This document shows, in pieces, positions 9,987 through 19,748 of a DNA stretch of 64,000 bases. Positions within the stretch are counted from its first letter, which is position 1; every line of letters begins with the position of its first letter. The notes below the pieces were generated by a model that had not been told where the DNA came from, ran no database searches, and saw only the letters and a list, made by a program, of their open reading frames with translations. This DNA is from Magnetococcales bacterium DCbin4 (GTDB taxonomy: Bacteria > Pseudomonadota > Magnetococcia > Magnetococcales > UBA8363), in NCBI GenBank assembly GCA_002753735.1, contig PEAN01000002.1, positions 1 through 64,000 on the forward strand, written 5' to 3'. Position numbers and translations under genes: made by a program.

Positions 9987-12128
9987 ATGGTTAAAAAAAT
10001 CATCCTGGCATCGGTCATCGTCACGGCCATTATCCTGTTTTTGGCCCTGGACCTGGGCCGTTATCTCAACCTGAGCCATGTCCAGGCACAGAATCAGGCG
10101 ATTCATGCATTCCATCAAGCCCATCCGCTGCAAACGGCTGCCATATATGTCCTGATCTATATCCTGGTCACCGGACTGTCCCTTCCCGGAGCCACCCTGA
10201 CCACCCTGGTGGGAGGAGGGATATTTGGGGTCGTACAAGGGACCATTCTGGTCTCTTTCGCTTCCACCATCGGAGCGACCCTCGCCTTTCTCGCCTCGCG
10301 CTACCTGTTCCGGGACCTGCTGCACACCCGGTTCCGCGACAAACTGGAACGCATCGACCAGGGAATCCGCAAGGAGGGTGCCTTCTACCTGTTCACCCTT
10401 CGTCTGGTCCCCGCCTTTCCTTTTTTCATGATCAACCTGCTCATGGGACTGACCGCCATGCGCACCACCACCTATTTCCTGGTCAGTCAACTGGGCATGC
10501 TCCCCGGAACCATCGTTTACGTCAATGCCGGGACCCGCCTCGCCGAACTGGAATCGCTCCACGGCATTCTTTCCTTCAACCTCATGGCCTCCTTCGTCCT
10601 GCTCGGAATTTTTCCCCTGGTGACCAAAAAAACCATCGACCTCATGAAACGGCGTCAGGCATTGTCCGGTTATCCCCGACCCAAACGCTTCGACCGCAAC
10701 CTGATCGTCATTGGCGCGGGAGCGGCAGGATTGGTGAGCGCCTATATCGCCGCAGCGGTCCGGGCCAAGGTAACCCTGATCGAAAAACATCGCATGGGGG
10801 GTGAATGCCTGAACACCGGTTGCGTCCCATCAAAAGCGCTCATCCGCACCGCCCAATTCATCCACGACCAGGGCCAGGCCAAACACCTCGGATGCCGCAC
10901 AGCCAGCGTTGACTTTGAATTTTCCAGCATCATGGAACGGGTACACCGGGTGATCCAGACCGTGGCCCCGCATGATTCGGTCGAACGTTATACCGCTCTG
11001 GGGGTGGAATGTATCCACGGAACCGCCCGCATCACCTCGCCGTTTGCCGTCGAAGTCAACGGACAAACCTTGACCACCCGCAACATCATCGTCGCGACCG
11101 GACGCACCCCCCTGATTCCCAACATTCCCGGCATCGCAGAGATGGAATACCTCACCACCGATACCCTCTGGAATATTCGCCAACAACCTCGTCGCCTCCT
11201 GATCCTCGGCGGCGGGCCGGTGGGTTGCGAATTGGCACAGGCGTTCCAACGCCTGGGAACCCAGGTCACCCTCGCCCTGCGTGGTTCAAGGCTCCTCAAA
11301 AAAGAAGATCCAGAGATCTCCGCCCTCATTGCCAAAAGGTTTGCCCGGGAAGGTATTCTCCTCCTGACCGACCTGACGTTCCAACAATTCCGCCGGGACA
11401 ATGGAGAAAAATGTCTGCTGGCCCAACATCAGGGAACAACACGAACCATCCCATTTGACCAATTGCTCATCGCCATCGGCGGTAAGGCCAATGTCCAAGG
11501 ATTTGGACTGGAAGAACTGGGTGTCCAATTGAACGAAGACGGCACCCTCCAGACCAACGGCGTTCAGCAAACCAGCATCCCCACCATCTACACCGCCGGA
11601 GATGTCACCGGTCCCTTCCCCTACACCCATACCGCCGCGCATCAAGCCTGGTATGCAACCGTCAACAGCCTGTTCGGTGGGCTGAAAAAATTCAAGACCG
11701 ATTATTCAGTCATCCCCCATGCCACCTTTACCGATCCGGAAGTCGCTGCCGTTGGGCTGAATGAGCAAGAAGCCACCGCTCGTGGAATCGCCTTCGAAAC
11801 CACGGTCTATCACCTGGATGATCTGGACCGGGCCATTGCCGACGAAGAAGCCCATGGCCTGGTCAAGGTATTGACCGTGCCGGGAAAGGACAAGATTCTC
11901 GGGGTCACCATCGTCGGTCGCCATGCCTCCGAAATCATCGCCGAATACATCGCAGCCATGCGCCATGGCCTGGGGATGAACAAAATACTCGCGACCATCC
12001 ACATTTATCCAACTTTTGCCGAAGCCAACAAATATGCCGCCGGTTCCTGGAAGAAAGCCCATCAACCGGAGCGTCTGCTCGCCTGGGCCGCCCGCTTCCA
12101 TGCCTGGAGACGGGGGGGCGAAGGATGA
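9987..12128 (+). CDS. Fusion of TVP38/TMEM64 (SNARE-associated/DedA-like) membrane domain with FAD-dependent disulfide reductase
   Basis: The 713-residue protein has two parts. Residues 1-225 are hydrophobic with several membrane segments and the TVP38 features G-A-T-L-T-T-L-V-G-G-G-I-F-G and F-T-L-R-L-V-P-A-F-P-F. From about 230 a class I flavin reductase begins: GAGAAG FAD loop near 241-246, redox pair C-L-N-T-G-C near 273-278, NAD loop ILGGGPVGCELA, AGDVTG, and the C-terminal H-I-Y-P-T-F-A-E-A-N that supplies the catalytic His-Glu. The reductase half resembles mercuric reductase or dihydrolipoamide dehydrogenase but lacks an HMA domain and the Hg-binding terminal cysteines. The fusion suggests electron or thiol transfer at the inner membrane. 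It is monocistronic, ending before a perfect hairpin. Confidence 0.87.
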   Translation: MVKKIILASVIVTAIILFLALDLGRYLNLSHVQAQNQAIHAFHQAHPLQTAAIYVLIYILVTGLSLPGATLTTLVGGGIFGVVQGTILVSFASTIGATLAFLASRYLFRDLLHTRFRDKLERIDQGIRKEGAFYLFTLRLVPAFPFFMINLLMGLTAMRTTTYFLVSQLGMLPGTIVYVNAGTRLAELESLHGILSFNLMASFVLLGIFPLVTKKTIDLMKRRQALSGYPRPKRFDRNLIVIGAGAAGLVSAYIAAAVRAKVTLIEKHRMGGECLNTGCVPSKALIRTAQFIHDQGQAKHLGCRTASVDFEFSSIMERVHRVIQTVAPHDSVERYTALGVECIHGTARITSPFAVEVNGQTLTTRNIIVATGRTPLIPNIPGIAEMEYLTTDTLWNIRQQPRRLLILGGGPVGCELAQAFQRLGTQVTLALRGSRLLKKEDPEISALIAKRFAREGILLLTDLTFQQFRRDNGEKCLLAQHQGTTRTIPFDQLLIAIGGKANVQGFGLEELGVQLNEDGTLQTNGVQQTSIPTIYTAGDVTGPFPYTHTAAHQAWYATVNSLFGGLKKFKTDYSVIPHATFTDPEVAAVGLNEQEATARGIAFETTVYHLDDLDRAIADEEAHGLVKVLTVPGKDKILGVTIVGRHASEIIAEYIAAMRHGLGMNKILATIHIYPTFAEANKYAAGSWKKAHQPERLLAWAARFHAWRRGGEG

Positions 12129-12160
12129 TGGGCCAAAAGGAAATGATCAACACGTTCTGT

Positions 12161-12203
12161 TTCTGCCTTATCACATTCATTGAATGAATGTGATAAGGCA
12201 GAA
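12161..12203. terminator. Perfect 20-bp stem hairpin between convergent genes
   Basis: Positions 12161-12180 and 12184-12203 are exact reverse complements with a 3-nt loop. The hairpin sits 32 bases after the fusion-gene stop and upstream of the convergent GH13 gene end. There is no long T run on either side, so factor-independent termination is not certain; a bidirectional RNA 3' end is the likeliest role. Confidence 0.5.
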
Positions 12204-12257
12204 CTGTAACAAAGAGGGGAACATCAAGCTGATCCAGAAAAAATCAGGCTCTGGGAA

Positions 12258-12278
12258 GCCCCCGGCAGAACCGGGGGG
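12258..12278 (-). terminator. GC-rich hairpin downstream of the GH13 gene
   Basis: On the minus strand a stem made of CCCCCCGG-type and CCGGGGGC-type arms with a 5-nt loop lies about 65 bases after the GH13 stop. A T-rich tract (CTGATTTTTT) follows about 20 bases further. This fits a weak intrinsic terminator for the minus-strand gene. Confidence 0.4.
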
Positions 12279-12343
12279 TTACCCATATCGGTCATTTTGA
12301 GACTGTCACCGATGTCAACTCATGGCACTGTTGAAACTCGTGG

Positions 12344-14224
12344 TCAGGGGTTATCAAGATAGATATGACCCCAATTGCCACCAACCCGAAGTCTGGTCCA
12401 ACCGCTTATGTAGGAGTGATATGTGCCCTCCATCAGTTCATGCCATGGACCGGCATGAGGAAAGGGAACATCAATCTCCATCGCATCCATATTGAAGTTG
12501 AGTACAATAATGAATTTTTGATCCGTTCCATCCGCTTTTTGTCCTTCCCGGCGGAAAATCATGATCTGGCGTTCGGTATCAATACCATACCCTTCCGTAT
12601 TGAGACGGATTTGCCAGGTTTCCCAAAAGTCGGGATAGAAGTAGTTTGATCGCAGAGCCGGATAACGGAAGCGTATGCCGATCAATTTTTGATAGAGTTG
12701 AAACACCTTCTTGCCATATTCCTTATGCTTCGCAGATTGTCCATCCATATACTGATCACCCAGAAGCTTCCAACGCAACGGACGTGGCAGAACCCGTCTT
12801 CCGCTCCCTTGGTCATCTTCCGGCATCCAGTGATCTTCGGAAAACTCCTGTCCATTCTGGATCATGATGGATCCCGGGGCGGTAAAGAGGGCGATGGCCC
12901 AGGGCTGGGTTCGAAACCAGCGCATCCCACCCAGATTATCCCGGGCACCCGCCTGCCAATTGACGTGGGAATGATCATGATTGCCCAGGTACAACGTAGG
13001 CACCTTGTTAAAATCATTCATATACCGGTTATTGTTGAGCGTGTTGAGTGAATTGACCGGCAGTTTGTAATGCCAAAGATGATCAAAACAGGTTCCATAA
13101 AGGGCATTATCCCAGTAACTCGTCGCTTTGGTTCCTCGAACCACGCTGATGGCAGAAACATCCAAATGCTCCAAAGTCATGGAAAAATTGTCAATTCCGT
13201 TGGCACGGGTGTGTTGATCAATCTCGGCCATGAGCTGAACGATGCCACGAGTATTAAAAGGAATATGGAAATTTGTGGTATTGTCAAACCGGATGCCATC
13301 GATCTTGAATTCGTCGATCCAGTAGAGGCATACATCGCGGATGAAATCCTGAGTACATGTGTGATTGTAGTTCAGATCCCGTAAACCGGGGAATTCGCCG
13401 CCAAATTTCCCGGTATATGGGCATGCTTCCTCGTATTCGTACATGTCTTTATAAGGAAACATCATGGAAACATGATTGAAAACCCCGTCCATGATGACAT
13501 GAATTCCCATTTTGTGGCAGGCATTGATCAACTTTTTCAGCCAGGAAATTTTTTCGGTGGGCCGAACTGGATCATGGGCCAAGCGGTATTCCACGGCAAA
13601 AAAGTGAAACGGCTCGTAGCCCCAGTCGTAATCCTGATGTTTCCATGCAGTCCACGGCATGAAAAGAATGGCATTGATTCCCAATTCCTTCAGGTAGCCC
13701 AATTTGTCATGCACAGCGTCCAAAGGAGCACGGCATCCGCGAAAACCGGCGGTGAAATCGTCAATGTTCATTTCATAGACCACCAGATCACGCAAGGGAA
13801 GGCGTTGGCTGATGGCATCGACCTTGTTGTCATTCGGCTGGCTGCCGCCAACGACAATGGCAGCGTTTTGATGGTCGTCACCGCTGTAGCGGGTATAAGG
13901 ATCACTGACCCACCTGGAGCTGCCGTCGCTGAACCGAACTATATACTTATACTGATAAAATCCGGCTGGAAGTTTGGAAGTTTGGCAACTCCATACCTCG
14001 CCTTCAAGGATCGAGGACTTCGTCAAGGAAATGCCATCAGCAAAATCCCAGTTTTTCTTACCCATGTGTTGTTGGAAATCACCCACAACCCGGATCTCTT
14101 GGATGCCTGTTTGAAAACCCACTGGAAAAAACAGCTTGAACTCAACTTTTCCCCCAGTCGAATCCCCAGTGACCTGATAGGAGCCAAACTTCTGATCCGT
14201 GTGAATTTTTTTATTAAATGACAT
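12344..14224 (-). CDS. Glycoside hydrolase family 13 (alpha-amylase superfamily) protein
   Basis: The 626-residue protein starts at ATG 14224, chosen because GGGGG lies just upstream; an in-frame ATG at 14263 has no ribosome site. Residues about 25-130 resemble a CBM48/early-set beta domain. The GH13 barrel carries its conserved regions: DGVFNHV near 246, D-G-I-R-F-D with the nucleophile near 314, the acid/base Glu in T-L-E-H-L near 352, and NHD near 415-417. It therefore probably acts on alpha-1,4/1,6-glucans, as a branching, debranching or amylolytic enzyme; the exact reaction cannot be read. There is no signal peptide. No other glycogen genes are nearby, and an unusually AT-rich leader precedes it, which may indicate acquisition. 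Confidence 0.86.
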   Translation of the reverse strand: MSFNKKIHTDQKFGSYQVTGDSTGGKVEFKLFFPVGFQTGIQEIRVVGDFQQHMGKKNWDFADGISLTKSSILEGEVWSCQTSKLPAGFYQYKYIVRFSDGSSRWVSDPYTRYSGDDHQNAAIVVGGSQPNDNKVDAISQRLPLRDLVVYEMNIDDFTAGFRGCRAPLDAVHDKLGYLKELGINAILFMPWTAWKHQDYDWGYEPFHFFAVEYRLAHDPVRPTEKISWLKKLINACHKMGIHVIMDGVFNHVSMMFPYKDMYEYEEACPYTGKFGGEFPGLRDLNYNHTCTQDFIRDVCLYWIDEFKIDGIRFDNTTNFHIPFNTRGIVQLMAEIDQHTRANGIDNFSMTLEHLDVSAISVVRGTKATSYWDNALYGTCFDHLWHYKLPVNSLNTLNNNRYMNDFNKVPTLYLGNHDHSHVNWQAGARDNLGGMRWFRTQPWAIALFTAPGSIMIQNGQEFSEDHWMPEDDQGSGRRVLPRPLRWKLLGDQYMDGQSAKHKEYGKKVFQLYQKLIGIRFRYPALRSNYFYPDFWETWQIRLNTEGYGIDTERQIMIFRREGQKADGTDQKFIIVLNFNMDAMEIDVPFPHAGPWHELMEGTYHSYISGWTRLRVGGNWGHIYLDNP

Positions 14225-14263
14225 ACTACCCCCAAAGGTTTGATTGATGGAATGAACATTCAT

Positions 14264-14642
14264 AGTGGTCTATGCTGTTCTTTGTACGTCATTTTATAAT
14301 ATCTAATATGATTGATAACTGCTATATGGAAAAACTTAAAGCTGATTAATAGTAAAAATTTAATGAAAATCGATTTTATTATTTTTTTGCGTTAAAATTT
14401 GCTGTTTTCATGACTTTAATTTACAGAAAATTCATTCAGACTAATATTATATCTGCGTGTGAATTATATTTATATTATAATCTTGCAGATCAAATTCCTG
14501 GGACGTGCTGACATTCATAATCATTATTACAAAAAAAACGATGCCTGAGGAACTACCCCCAGACCCTATTTTTCTTGAAAATGAACACCAACACAATTTG
14601 AAAAGCAGAGGGGCTTAAAACGGTTACCTACTGAGGGGCGAT
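14264..14642. other. AT-rich intergenic region without a gene
   Basis: About 380 bases between the GH13 start and the His-rich gene's 3' end are very AT-rich compared with the surrounding DNA, with many short A/T tracts. No reading frame of note and no RNA gene is seen. It probably holds the GH13 promoter and may bind nucleoid proteins; no single promoter can be assigned with confidence. Confidence 0.5.
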
Positions 14643-14714
14643 TCCAGAAACCCTATTTGCAGTCGATTTCACGACACCAAGGTTGCCCAAACGTTGCCGG
14701 CAAATAAATCAGAA

Positions 14715-14738
14715 TCAAAGGGGCAAAGGCCCCTTTGA
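14715..14738 (-). terminator. Intrinsic terminator of the His-rich protein gene
   Basis: Two 10-base arms (14715-14724 and 14729-14738) form a perfect stem with a 4-nt loop. On the minus strand a T-rich tail (TTCTGATTTATTTG) follows. It lies 25 bases past the stop of the minus-strand gene. Confidence 0.65.
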
Positions 14739-14762
14739 TCCACTTCAGATACATCCACTTGC

Positions 14763-15008
14763 TTACCAATGTTCCCTGCTGCCGAACAGATGGCAAAGAA
14801 CGCCATGGGTGTGGTGACTTTCGACATGGTGGGAATAATTCCAATAATGGCTGTGACCATGGGAATGGCCAGCGACCGGGACCACAACCACCTTCTGACT
14901 TTCCTGGACGACAGGCACAGTCATCATGGCAACATCGTGCGCGGATGCAAGCGAGGAAGCACCGAACATCAACGCCAAACCGGCGACAGCACCAAGGATC
15001 TTGTTCAT
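14763..15008 (-). CDS. Small His-rich exported protein
   Basis: The 81-residue product starts at ATG 15008 behind an AAGGGC-like site. Residues 1-23 (M-N-K-I-L-G-A-V-A-G...S-L-A-S-A) form a good Sec signal peptide ending in ASA before His24. The mature part is Val-rich and then strongly His-rich (HSHGHSHYW, SHHVESHHTHG) with one Cys near the end. Clustered histidines suggest periplasmic binding of a transition metal, by analogy only; the family is not recognised. It lies about 160 bases downstream of, and co-directional with, a TolC-family gene, so it may share the transport or stress function. A longer frame starting upstream would remove the signal peptide from the N-terminus and is rejected. 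Confidence 0.7.
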   Translation of the reverse strand: MNKILGAVAGLALMFGASSLASAHDVAMMTVPVVQESQKVVVVPVAGHSHGHSHYWNYSHHVESHHTHGVLCHLFGSREHW

Positions 15009-15170
15009 CGTTTGCCCTTTTTCTGGTTTGAGTTTCCGAAAGTTCGAATCTAACAGAACCCTCGAACCCATGCAAGCCGGATCCATCCCCGCATCGCAGA
15101 TGAATATGTATAAAAACAATATTTTACAGCATGATACATCACTGCCGGAGGAGAAGACCAAAACCTGAAC

Positions 15171-16502
15171 TCACTTGGAAACCGACAACGATTCCAATTT
15201 TCCCAACGACAACATCCCAAGGACCCCCAGCACCCGGAACCGGGATAGATTAAGCCCATGACGACTCTTGACCTTCTCGGTTTCAGCCGCGAAAAATTCA
15301 TTCTGGGCATCCAGGAGGTCCAAAGAGGTCCGGGTCCCGACCTGGTATTCCTTGGAAACCCCATCCATGGCATCCTTTGCCGCGGTCACCCGAACTTCAT
15401 TGGCCTGATCGACCGCCTCATTCTTTTCATAGTCCAGCAAGGCAACCTTCAACTCACGCAGCGCAGTCATACGTAACCGTTCCAACATTGCCTGCCGTGA
15501 TTCTCTCTTGGCGACGGCTTCCTCGACCTGAGCGTTGGTCAAGCCCCCGGAATACAACGGCCAGGAGAGTTTCACCGTCATGGAGACATCCTCCTCCGGA
15601 CCCGACACACCCGAGGCGGGATCCCAGGTCCGGGTCCCGGACGAACTCAAACTGGCTGTCGGCAGATAGCCCGCCTTCCGGGCTTCGACATTGCTTTGTT
15701 CCGCCTGAACCCGTAAACGCTCCGCTTCCATGTCGGGCCTTTTTTCAAGCAATCCGGACAGCTCCGCCAAAGGACTCCGAACCAGATCCAGTTGAATCAG
15801 GGGAACTTCAATCCGTTCGGGGATCTCTTCGGCAGCCAGTTCCATCAGGCGTGCCCTGCTCGACTGAAGATCCGCCTTGGCAGAGATCCAACCCGCCTTG
15901 GCGGCATAAACCCGGGCCAAACTTTGACTGACATCGGTTTGGGTCAACTCACCCGCCTCAAACCGGATCCGTGTTGCATCCCAGTGCGACCGGGTCAATT
16001 CATGATTCTTCTCTGACAACTCCAATACGTCCCGTCCCTGGACCAGAGAAGTCACCAGTTCAACAAATTCCAGGAAAACCTTCTGCCGCACCCCCTCCAG
16101 ATCCATCTGCGCCGCCTTGACGTACGGTTCAACCCGACGGTAGTCACGAATCGCCTCCAGATTGAACAAATCCTGCGACAAGGACACTGTTGCCGAGGTT
16201 GGATCCGACTGGCTGCTCCCTCCCTTCCATTGACTGGAAGCCAGGGTATTGTCCCATTCCAGGGAAACACTGGGCAGCAATTGTGACCTGGCCTGGGGTA
16301 CCAGTGCCATCGCGGCATTCAATTTTTCCCGGACATCCCGGATTTGCGGATTGTGTTCCAATGTCCGCGTCAACAGACCCTTGAAGGAAGCCGATGTTGT
16401 TTCTTCCGCCAGTAGTGTCGTTTGCGGCCACCCCACAAGGAAAAGCACCAAAACCACCTTCCACCGGAATACCGTTCTTTGCATGGCGAACATTTTTTCC
16501 AT
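15171..16502 (-). CDS. TolC-family outer-membrane efflux/secretion protein
   Basis: The 443-residue protein starts at ATG 16502, preceded by AGGAAAG. Residues 1-33 form a signal peptide. The rest has the two-fold TolC plan: long amphipathic helices with Q-A-R-S-Q-L-L-P-S-V-S-L near residue 75, the repeat-equivalent K-A-G-Y-L-P-T-A-S-L-S near 275, and the C-terminal Y-Q-V-G-T-R-T-S-L-D-L-L-D-A-Q-N-E signature. Length matches the family. No inner-membrane pump or adaptor gene is adjacent, so the partner is elsewhere. The small His-rich exported protein gene follows on the same strand, hinting at a metal-related export function. Confidence 0.88.
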   Translation of the reverse strand: MEKMFAMQRTVFRWKVVLVLFLVGWPQTTLLAEETTSASFKGLLTRTLEHNPQIRDVREKLNAAMALVPQARSQLLPSVSLEWDNTLASSQWKGGSSQSDPTSATVSLSQDLFNLEAIRDYRRVEPYVKAAQMDLEGVRQKVFLEFVELVTSLVQGRDVLELSEKNHELTRSHWDATRIRFEAGELTQTDVSQSLARVYAAKAGWISAKADLQSSRARLMELAAEEIPERIEVPLIQLDLVRSPLAELSGLLEKRPDMEAERLRVQAEQSNVEARKAGYLPTASLSSSGTRTWDPASGVSGPEEDVSMTVKLSWPLYSGGLTNAQVEEAVAKRESRQAMLERLRMTALRELKVALLDYEKNEAVDQANEVRVTAAKDAMDGVSKEYQVGTRTSLDLLDAQNEFFAAETEKVKSRHGLNLSRFRVLGVLGMLSLGKLESLSVSK

Positions 16503-16575
16503 TTTTCTTTCCTGGGATTCGGTAACGGCTACTTGACAATACCACGCCATCAAGGTAGATAGTTGTGCCAGCAGT

Positions 16576-16649
16576 TGGCGAATCGTCTAACGGTAGGACA
16601 GAGGATTCTGGCTCCTCCAGTCCAGGTTCGAATCCTGGTTCGCCAGCCA
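16576..16649 (+). tRNA. tRNA-Gln (CTG anticodon)
   Basis: The cloverleaf is complete: acceptor TGGCGAA/TTCGCCA, anticodon stem GAGGA/TCCTC with loop TTCTGGC giving anticodon CTG, T arm CCAGG-TTCGAAT-CCTGG, discriminator G and encoded CCA at 16647-16649. A strong terminator follows about 40 bases later. Confidence 0.95.
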
Positions 16650-16684
16650 AATTTGCCTAATTTGCCTAATTTGCCTAATTTGCC
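16650..16684. repeat. Four tandem copies of a 9-base unit after tRNA-Gln
   Basis: AATTTGCCT is repeated almost four times directly after the CCA of the tRNA. It lies in the trailer before the terminator. Such a simple repeat is prone to slippage; no function is evident. Confidence 0.8.
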
Positions 16685-16691
16685 GGATCCG

Positions 16692-16723
16692 AAGCTGCAC
16701 TTGATGGTGCAGCTTTTTTTTTT
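16692..16723 (+). terminator. Intrinsic terminator of tRNA-Gln
   Basis: A 9-base stem (16692-16700 with 16707-16715) with a 6-nt loop is followed by a run of 10 T on the plus strand, a classical Rho-independent terminator. Confidence 0.9.
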
Positions 16724-16769
16724 GGGACCTTGTTCCAACTGGGTTGCCTTCGGGTGAAAGGGCACGGAA

Positions 16770-16850
16770 AAACAAAGTCAAAGTCAAAAACAAGATCAAA
16801 ACCCCAGGGGCAATCCCCCAGCCCCCTTTTTTCTTTCAACAATCCCAAAC
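16770..16850. repeat. Copy of a dispersed palindromic-repeat half
   Basis: The stretch with the core GGGGCAATCCCCCAGCCCCC followed by T6 closely matches the right arm of the palindromic element at 62705-62780 (GGGGGCAATCCC...AGCCCCC followed by T7, with AACAAAGTC upstream). It sits between the tRNA terminator and the 3' end of secA. It appears to be one member of a dispersed family. Confidence 0.6.
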
Positions 16851-16899
16851 CGGGGAGGTACCCGGGCAGTCACGATGACTTTTCAAATGTCAACAGGCC

Positions 16900-19602
16900 C
16901 TAGGCGGTCAGACTGCCATGGCAATGTTTGTATTTTTTCCCACTGCCACAAGGACATACCTGGTTGCGCCCCACCTTGTCACCATCACGCCGATAGGGAG
17001 CGGGCGGATTTTTATCCTCCCTTCCCTCGGGATCCCCCAACGCACCGGAAGCAGGGTGATTCATGGTCATCGCCCGTTCCCGCTCCTGGGCACGTTGCAC
17101 CTCCATCTGATGAATCTCTTCCGGCTGCCGAACCTCGACCCGTGACAACACCTCGACCGCCTCCGACTTGATCCGGGTCAGCAAACCATCAAACAAACCA
17201 AAGGCTTCACGCTTGTATTCGTTCAACGGGTCTTTTTGGGCATAGCCCCGCAAATGGATCCCCTCCTTGAGATGATCCATGTTGAGCAAATGTTCCTTCC
17301 ACAGAAAATCAAGGATCTGCAACAGGATGGTCTTTTCCAGATAACGCATCACGGAAGACCCCATCCGCTCCTCACGCTTCTGATGATGCTGTGTGACCCG
17401 TTCCAACGTCCGTTCCAACACCACCCGGGGCGTCACCCCCTCCTCCTCCTTCCAGGCTTCGACCTCAACGACAACCCCGAACTGCCGCATGATGCCTTCG
17501 GCAAATTTCTTGGTCTGCCATTGATCGGCATAGGACTCCTCCGGCAGATGGGTCGCCACCAGATCCTCCAACAAATCCTGCCGGACATCGGCAATGAACC
17601 CGGAAATATCCTCCGACTCCATCAATTCGCGCCGCTGTTCATAGATGACCTTTCGCTGCTCATTCATGACATCGTCGAACTTGAGCAGATTTTTGCGAAT
17701 GTCGAAATTGCGCCCCTCAACCTTCTTCTGCGCCGACTCGATGGCCTTGTTGATCCAGGGATGAACAATCGCCTCCCCCTCCTCCAGCCCAAGCTTGACC
17801 AACATGTTGTCCATCCGTTCCGAGCCGAAAATCCGCATCAGGTCATCCTGAAGCGACAGGTAGAACCGGCTCGACCCCGGATCCCCCTGCCGTCCCGCCC
17901 GGCCCCGCCACTGATTGTCAATCCGCCGGGCCTCATGCCGTTCAGTCGCCAGAATGTGCAACCCCCCCGCCTGCAAAACCGCTTCCTTTTCCACCTGGCA
18001 TTCCTCGCGAATGACCTGGGCGAGCCGGGCAGCCTCCGCCTCCGGCAGCTCTTTGGCCACCTCGTTTCGGATCCGCATCTCCGGGTTGCCACCCAACTGA
18101 ATGTCGGTACCCCGCCCCGCCATGTTGGTGGCAATGGTCACCGCATTCTTCCGCCCCGCCTGGGCGACGATCAACGCCTCACGCTCGTGGTATTTGGCAT
18201 TCAATACATTGTGGGGAATCTTGGCCTTCTTGAGCCGTTTCGACAAATCTTCCGATTTCTCAATGGAGATGGTGCCGACCAGAACCGGCTGCCCACGCTC
18301 ATGACAATCGGCGATTTCCTCGATGATCGCCTTGATCTTTTCCTCATAGGTGCGAAAAACCACATCGTCGTGATCGACGCGCACCATGTTGCGATTGGTG
18401 GGGATGATCACCACTTCAAGGTTGTAGATCGATTGAAATTCCGCAGCTTCCGTGTCGGCGGTTCCGGTCATCCCCGCCAGCTTGTCATACATGCGGAACA
18501 AATTTTGAAACGTGATGGAAGCCAACGTTTGTGATTCGTTCTGGATCACAACCTGTTCCTTGGCCTCCAATGCCTGGTGCAAACCGTCGGAATAGCGCCG
18601 CCCCGGCATCATCCGCCCGGTGAACTCGTCGATGATCACCACTTCGCCATCTTTGACGATGTAATCCTTGTCCCGCTCGAACAACGCATGGGCACGCAGC
18701 GCCTGGTTGACATGATGGACCACTTCGACGTTGCCCACATCATACAACCCACCTTCCTTGAGCAGATTGTTCTCCCGCAGCAGGGTTTCGATCAACTCGT
18801 TGCCCTCCTCGGAAAAAACCACCGTACGCGCCTTTTCATCAATATTGAAATGGGTCTCCCGGGTCAATTTCGGAATCAGACGATCCACCTTGTAATATTT
18901 GTCGGTATTATCCTCGGTGGGACCGGAAATGATCAGCGGCGTCCGGGCTTCGTCCACCAGGATGGAATCGACTTCATCGACGATGGCAAAGTTCAGGTCA
19001 CGCTGCACCATGTCCTCCAGACTGAACTTCATGTTGTCGCGCAGGAAGTCGAATCCGAACTCATTATTGGTGCCATAGGTGATATCGGCACCATAGGCAT
19101 TGCGCCGTGCCTCGTCGTCCAGACCATGGACGATCACCCCGACTTCCATTCCCAGGAAACGAAAAATCTGTCCCATCCATTCGGAGTCCCGGCGGGCCAG
19201 ATAATCATTGACGGTGACCAGATGGGCACCGCGCCCCGAGAGGGCATTGAGATACAACGGCAATGTGGCCACCAGGGTTTTGCCCTCGCCGGTCTTCATT
19301 TCGGAGATTTTTCCCTGGTGCAAAACGATGCCACCGATCAACTGCACATCGAAATGACGCATCCCGGTCGTCCGTTTGCTCGCCTCCCGTACCACGGCAA
19401 ACGCCTCGGGCAACAGGTCATCCAGGGTTTCACCCGCTGCCAGCCGTTCTTTGAGGCTCCCGGTTTTCGCTCGCAATTGTTCATCATCGAGGGATTCCAG
19501 TTCCGCTTCCAAGGCGTTGATACGGTTGATCACCGGGCGCAGACTGCGCAGGTAGCGATCATTGCGTGAACCAAAGATTTTATGGACGATCTTGCCAAAC
19601 AT
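16900..19602 (-). CDS. secA: Preprotein translocase ATPase SecA
   Basis: The 900-residue protein is full length for SecA, the ATPase that drives preproteins through SecYEG. Visible motifs are Walker A GEGKT at residues 105-109, the NBD1 sequence [20 protein letters not shown] near 205-225, the motif [10 protein letters not shown] in the middle, [15 protein letters not shown], and the helical scaffold. The C-terminal SEC-C zinc motif [13 protein letters not shown] binds SecB and zinc. The gene is monocistronic here and diverges from the polysaccharide-type gene at 19749. Confidence 0.98.
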   Translation of the reverse strand: MFGKIVHKIFGSRNDRYLRSLRPVINRINALEAELESLDDEQLRAKTGSLKERLAAGETLDDLLPEAFAVVREASKRTTGMRHFDVQLIGGIVLHQGKISEMKTGEGKTLVATLPLYLNALSGRGAHLVTVNDYLARRDSEWMGQIFRFLGMEVGVIVHGLDDEARRNAYGADITYGTNNEFGFDFLRDNMKFSLEDMVQRDLNFAIVDEVDSILVDEARTPLIISGPTEDNTDKYYKVDRLIPKLTRETHFNIDEKARTVVFSEEGNELIETLLRENNLLKEGGLYDVGNVEVVHHVNQALRAHALFERDKDYIVKDGEVVIIDEFTGRMMPGRRYSDGLHQALEAKEQVVIQNESQTLASITFQNLFRMYDKLAGMTGTADTEAAEFQSIYNLEVVIIPTNRNMVRVDHDDVVFRTYEEKIKAIIEEIADCHERGQPVLVGTISIEKSEDLSKRLKKAKIPHNVLNAKYHEREALIVAQAGRKNAVTIATNMAGRGTDIQLGGNPEMRIRNEVAKELPEAEAARLAQVIREECQVEKEAVLQAGGLHILATERHEARRIDNQWRGRAGRQGDPGSSRFYLSLQDDLMRIFGSERMDNMLVKLGLEEGEAIVHPWINKAIESAQKKVEGRNFDIRKNLLKFDDVMNEQRKVIYEQRRELMESEDISGFIADVRQDLLEDLVATHLPEESYADQWQTKKFAEGIMRQFGVVVEVEAWKEEEGVTPRVVLERTLERVTQHHQKREERMGSSVMRYLEKTILLQILDFLWKEHLLNMDHLKEGIHLRGYAQKDPLNEYKREAFGLFDGLLTRIKSEAVEVLSRVEVRQPEEIHQMEVQRAQERERAMTMNHPASGALGDPEGREDKNPPAPYRRDGDKVGRNQVCPCGSGKKYKHCHGSLTA

Positions 19603-19748
19603 GGCGCAGCTTCCTTGTTGGTTTTCGATAAAATGTCAAAACATAACACCAAAGCCCCCTTGCGGCAAAGAGCGTTGGTTGCGATAGTGTCTTAAAAAAG
19701 ACATGTTTCACATTCAGCTCGATCCACCGCTCACCACACGTTGCCTTC

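Noticed and set aside
14653-15075. 140-codon minus-strand frame overlapping the His-rich gene
   Set aside because: It is Cys/Arg/Pro-rich without domain or ribosome site, while the overlapping frame has a proper signal peptide.
16650-16684. tRNA-linked attachment site for an integrated element
   Set aside because: The 9-base units are a simple local tandem repeat and no integrase or second copy is visible; the prophage here is of the transposable type.
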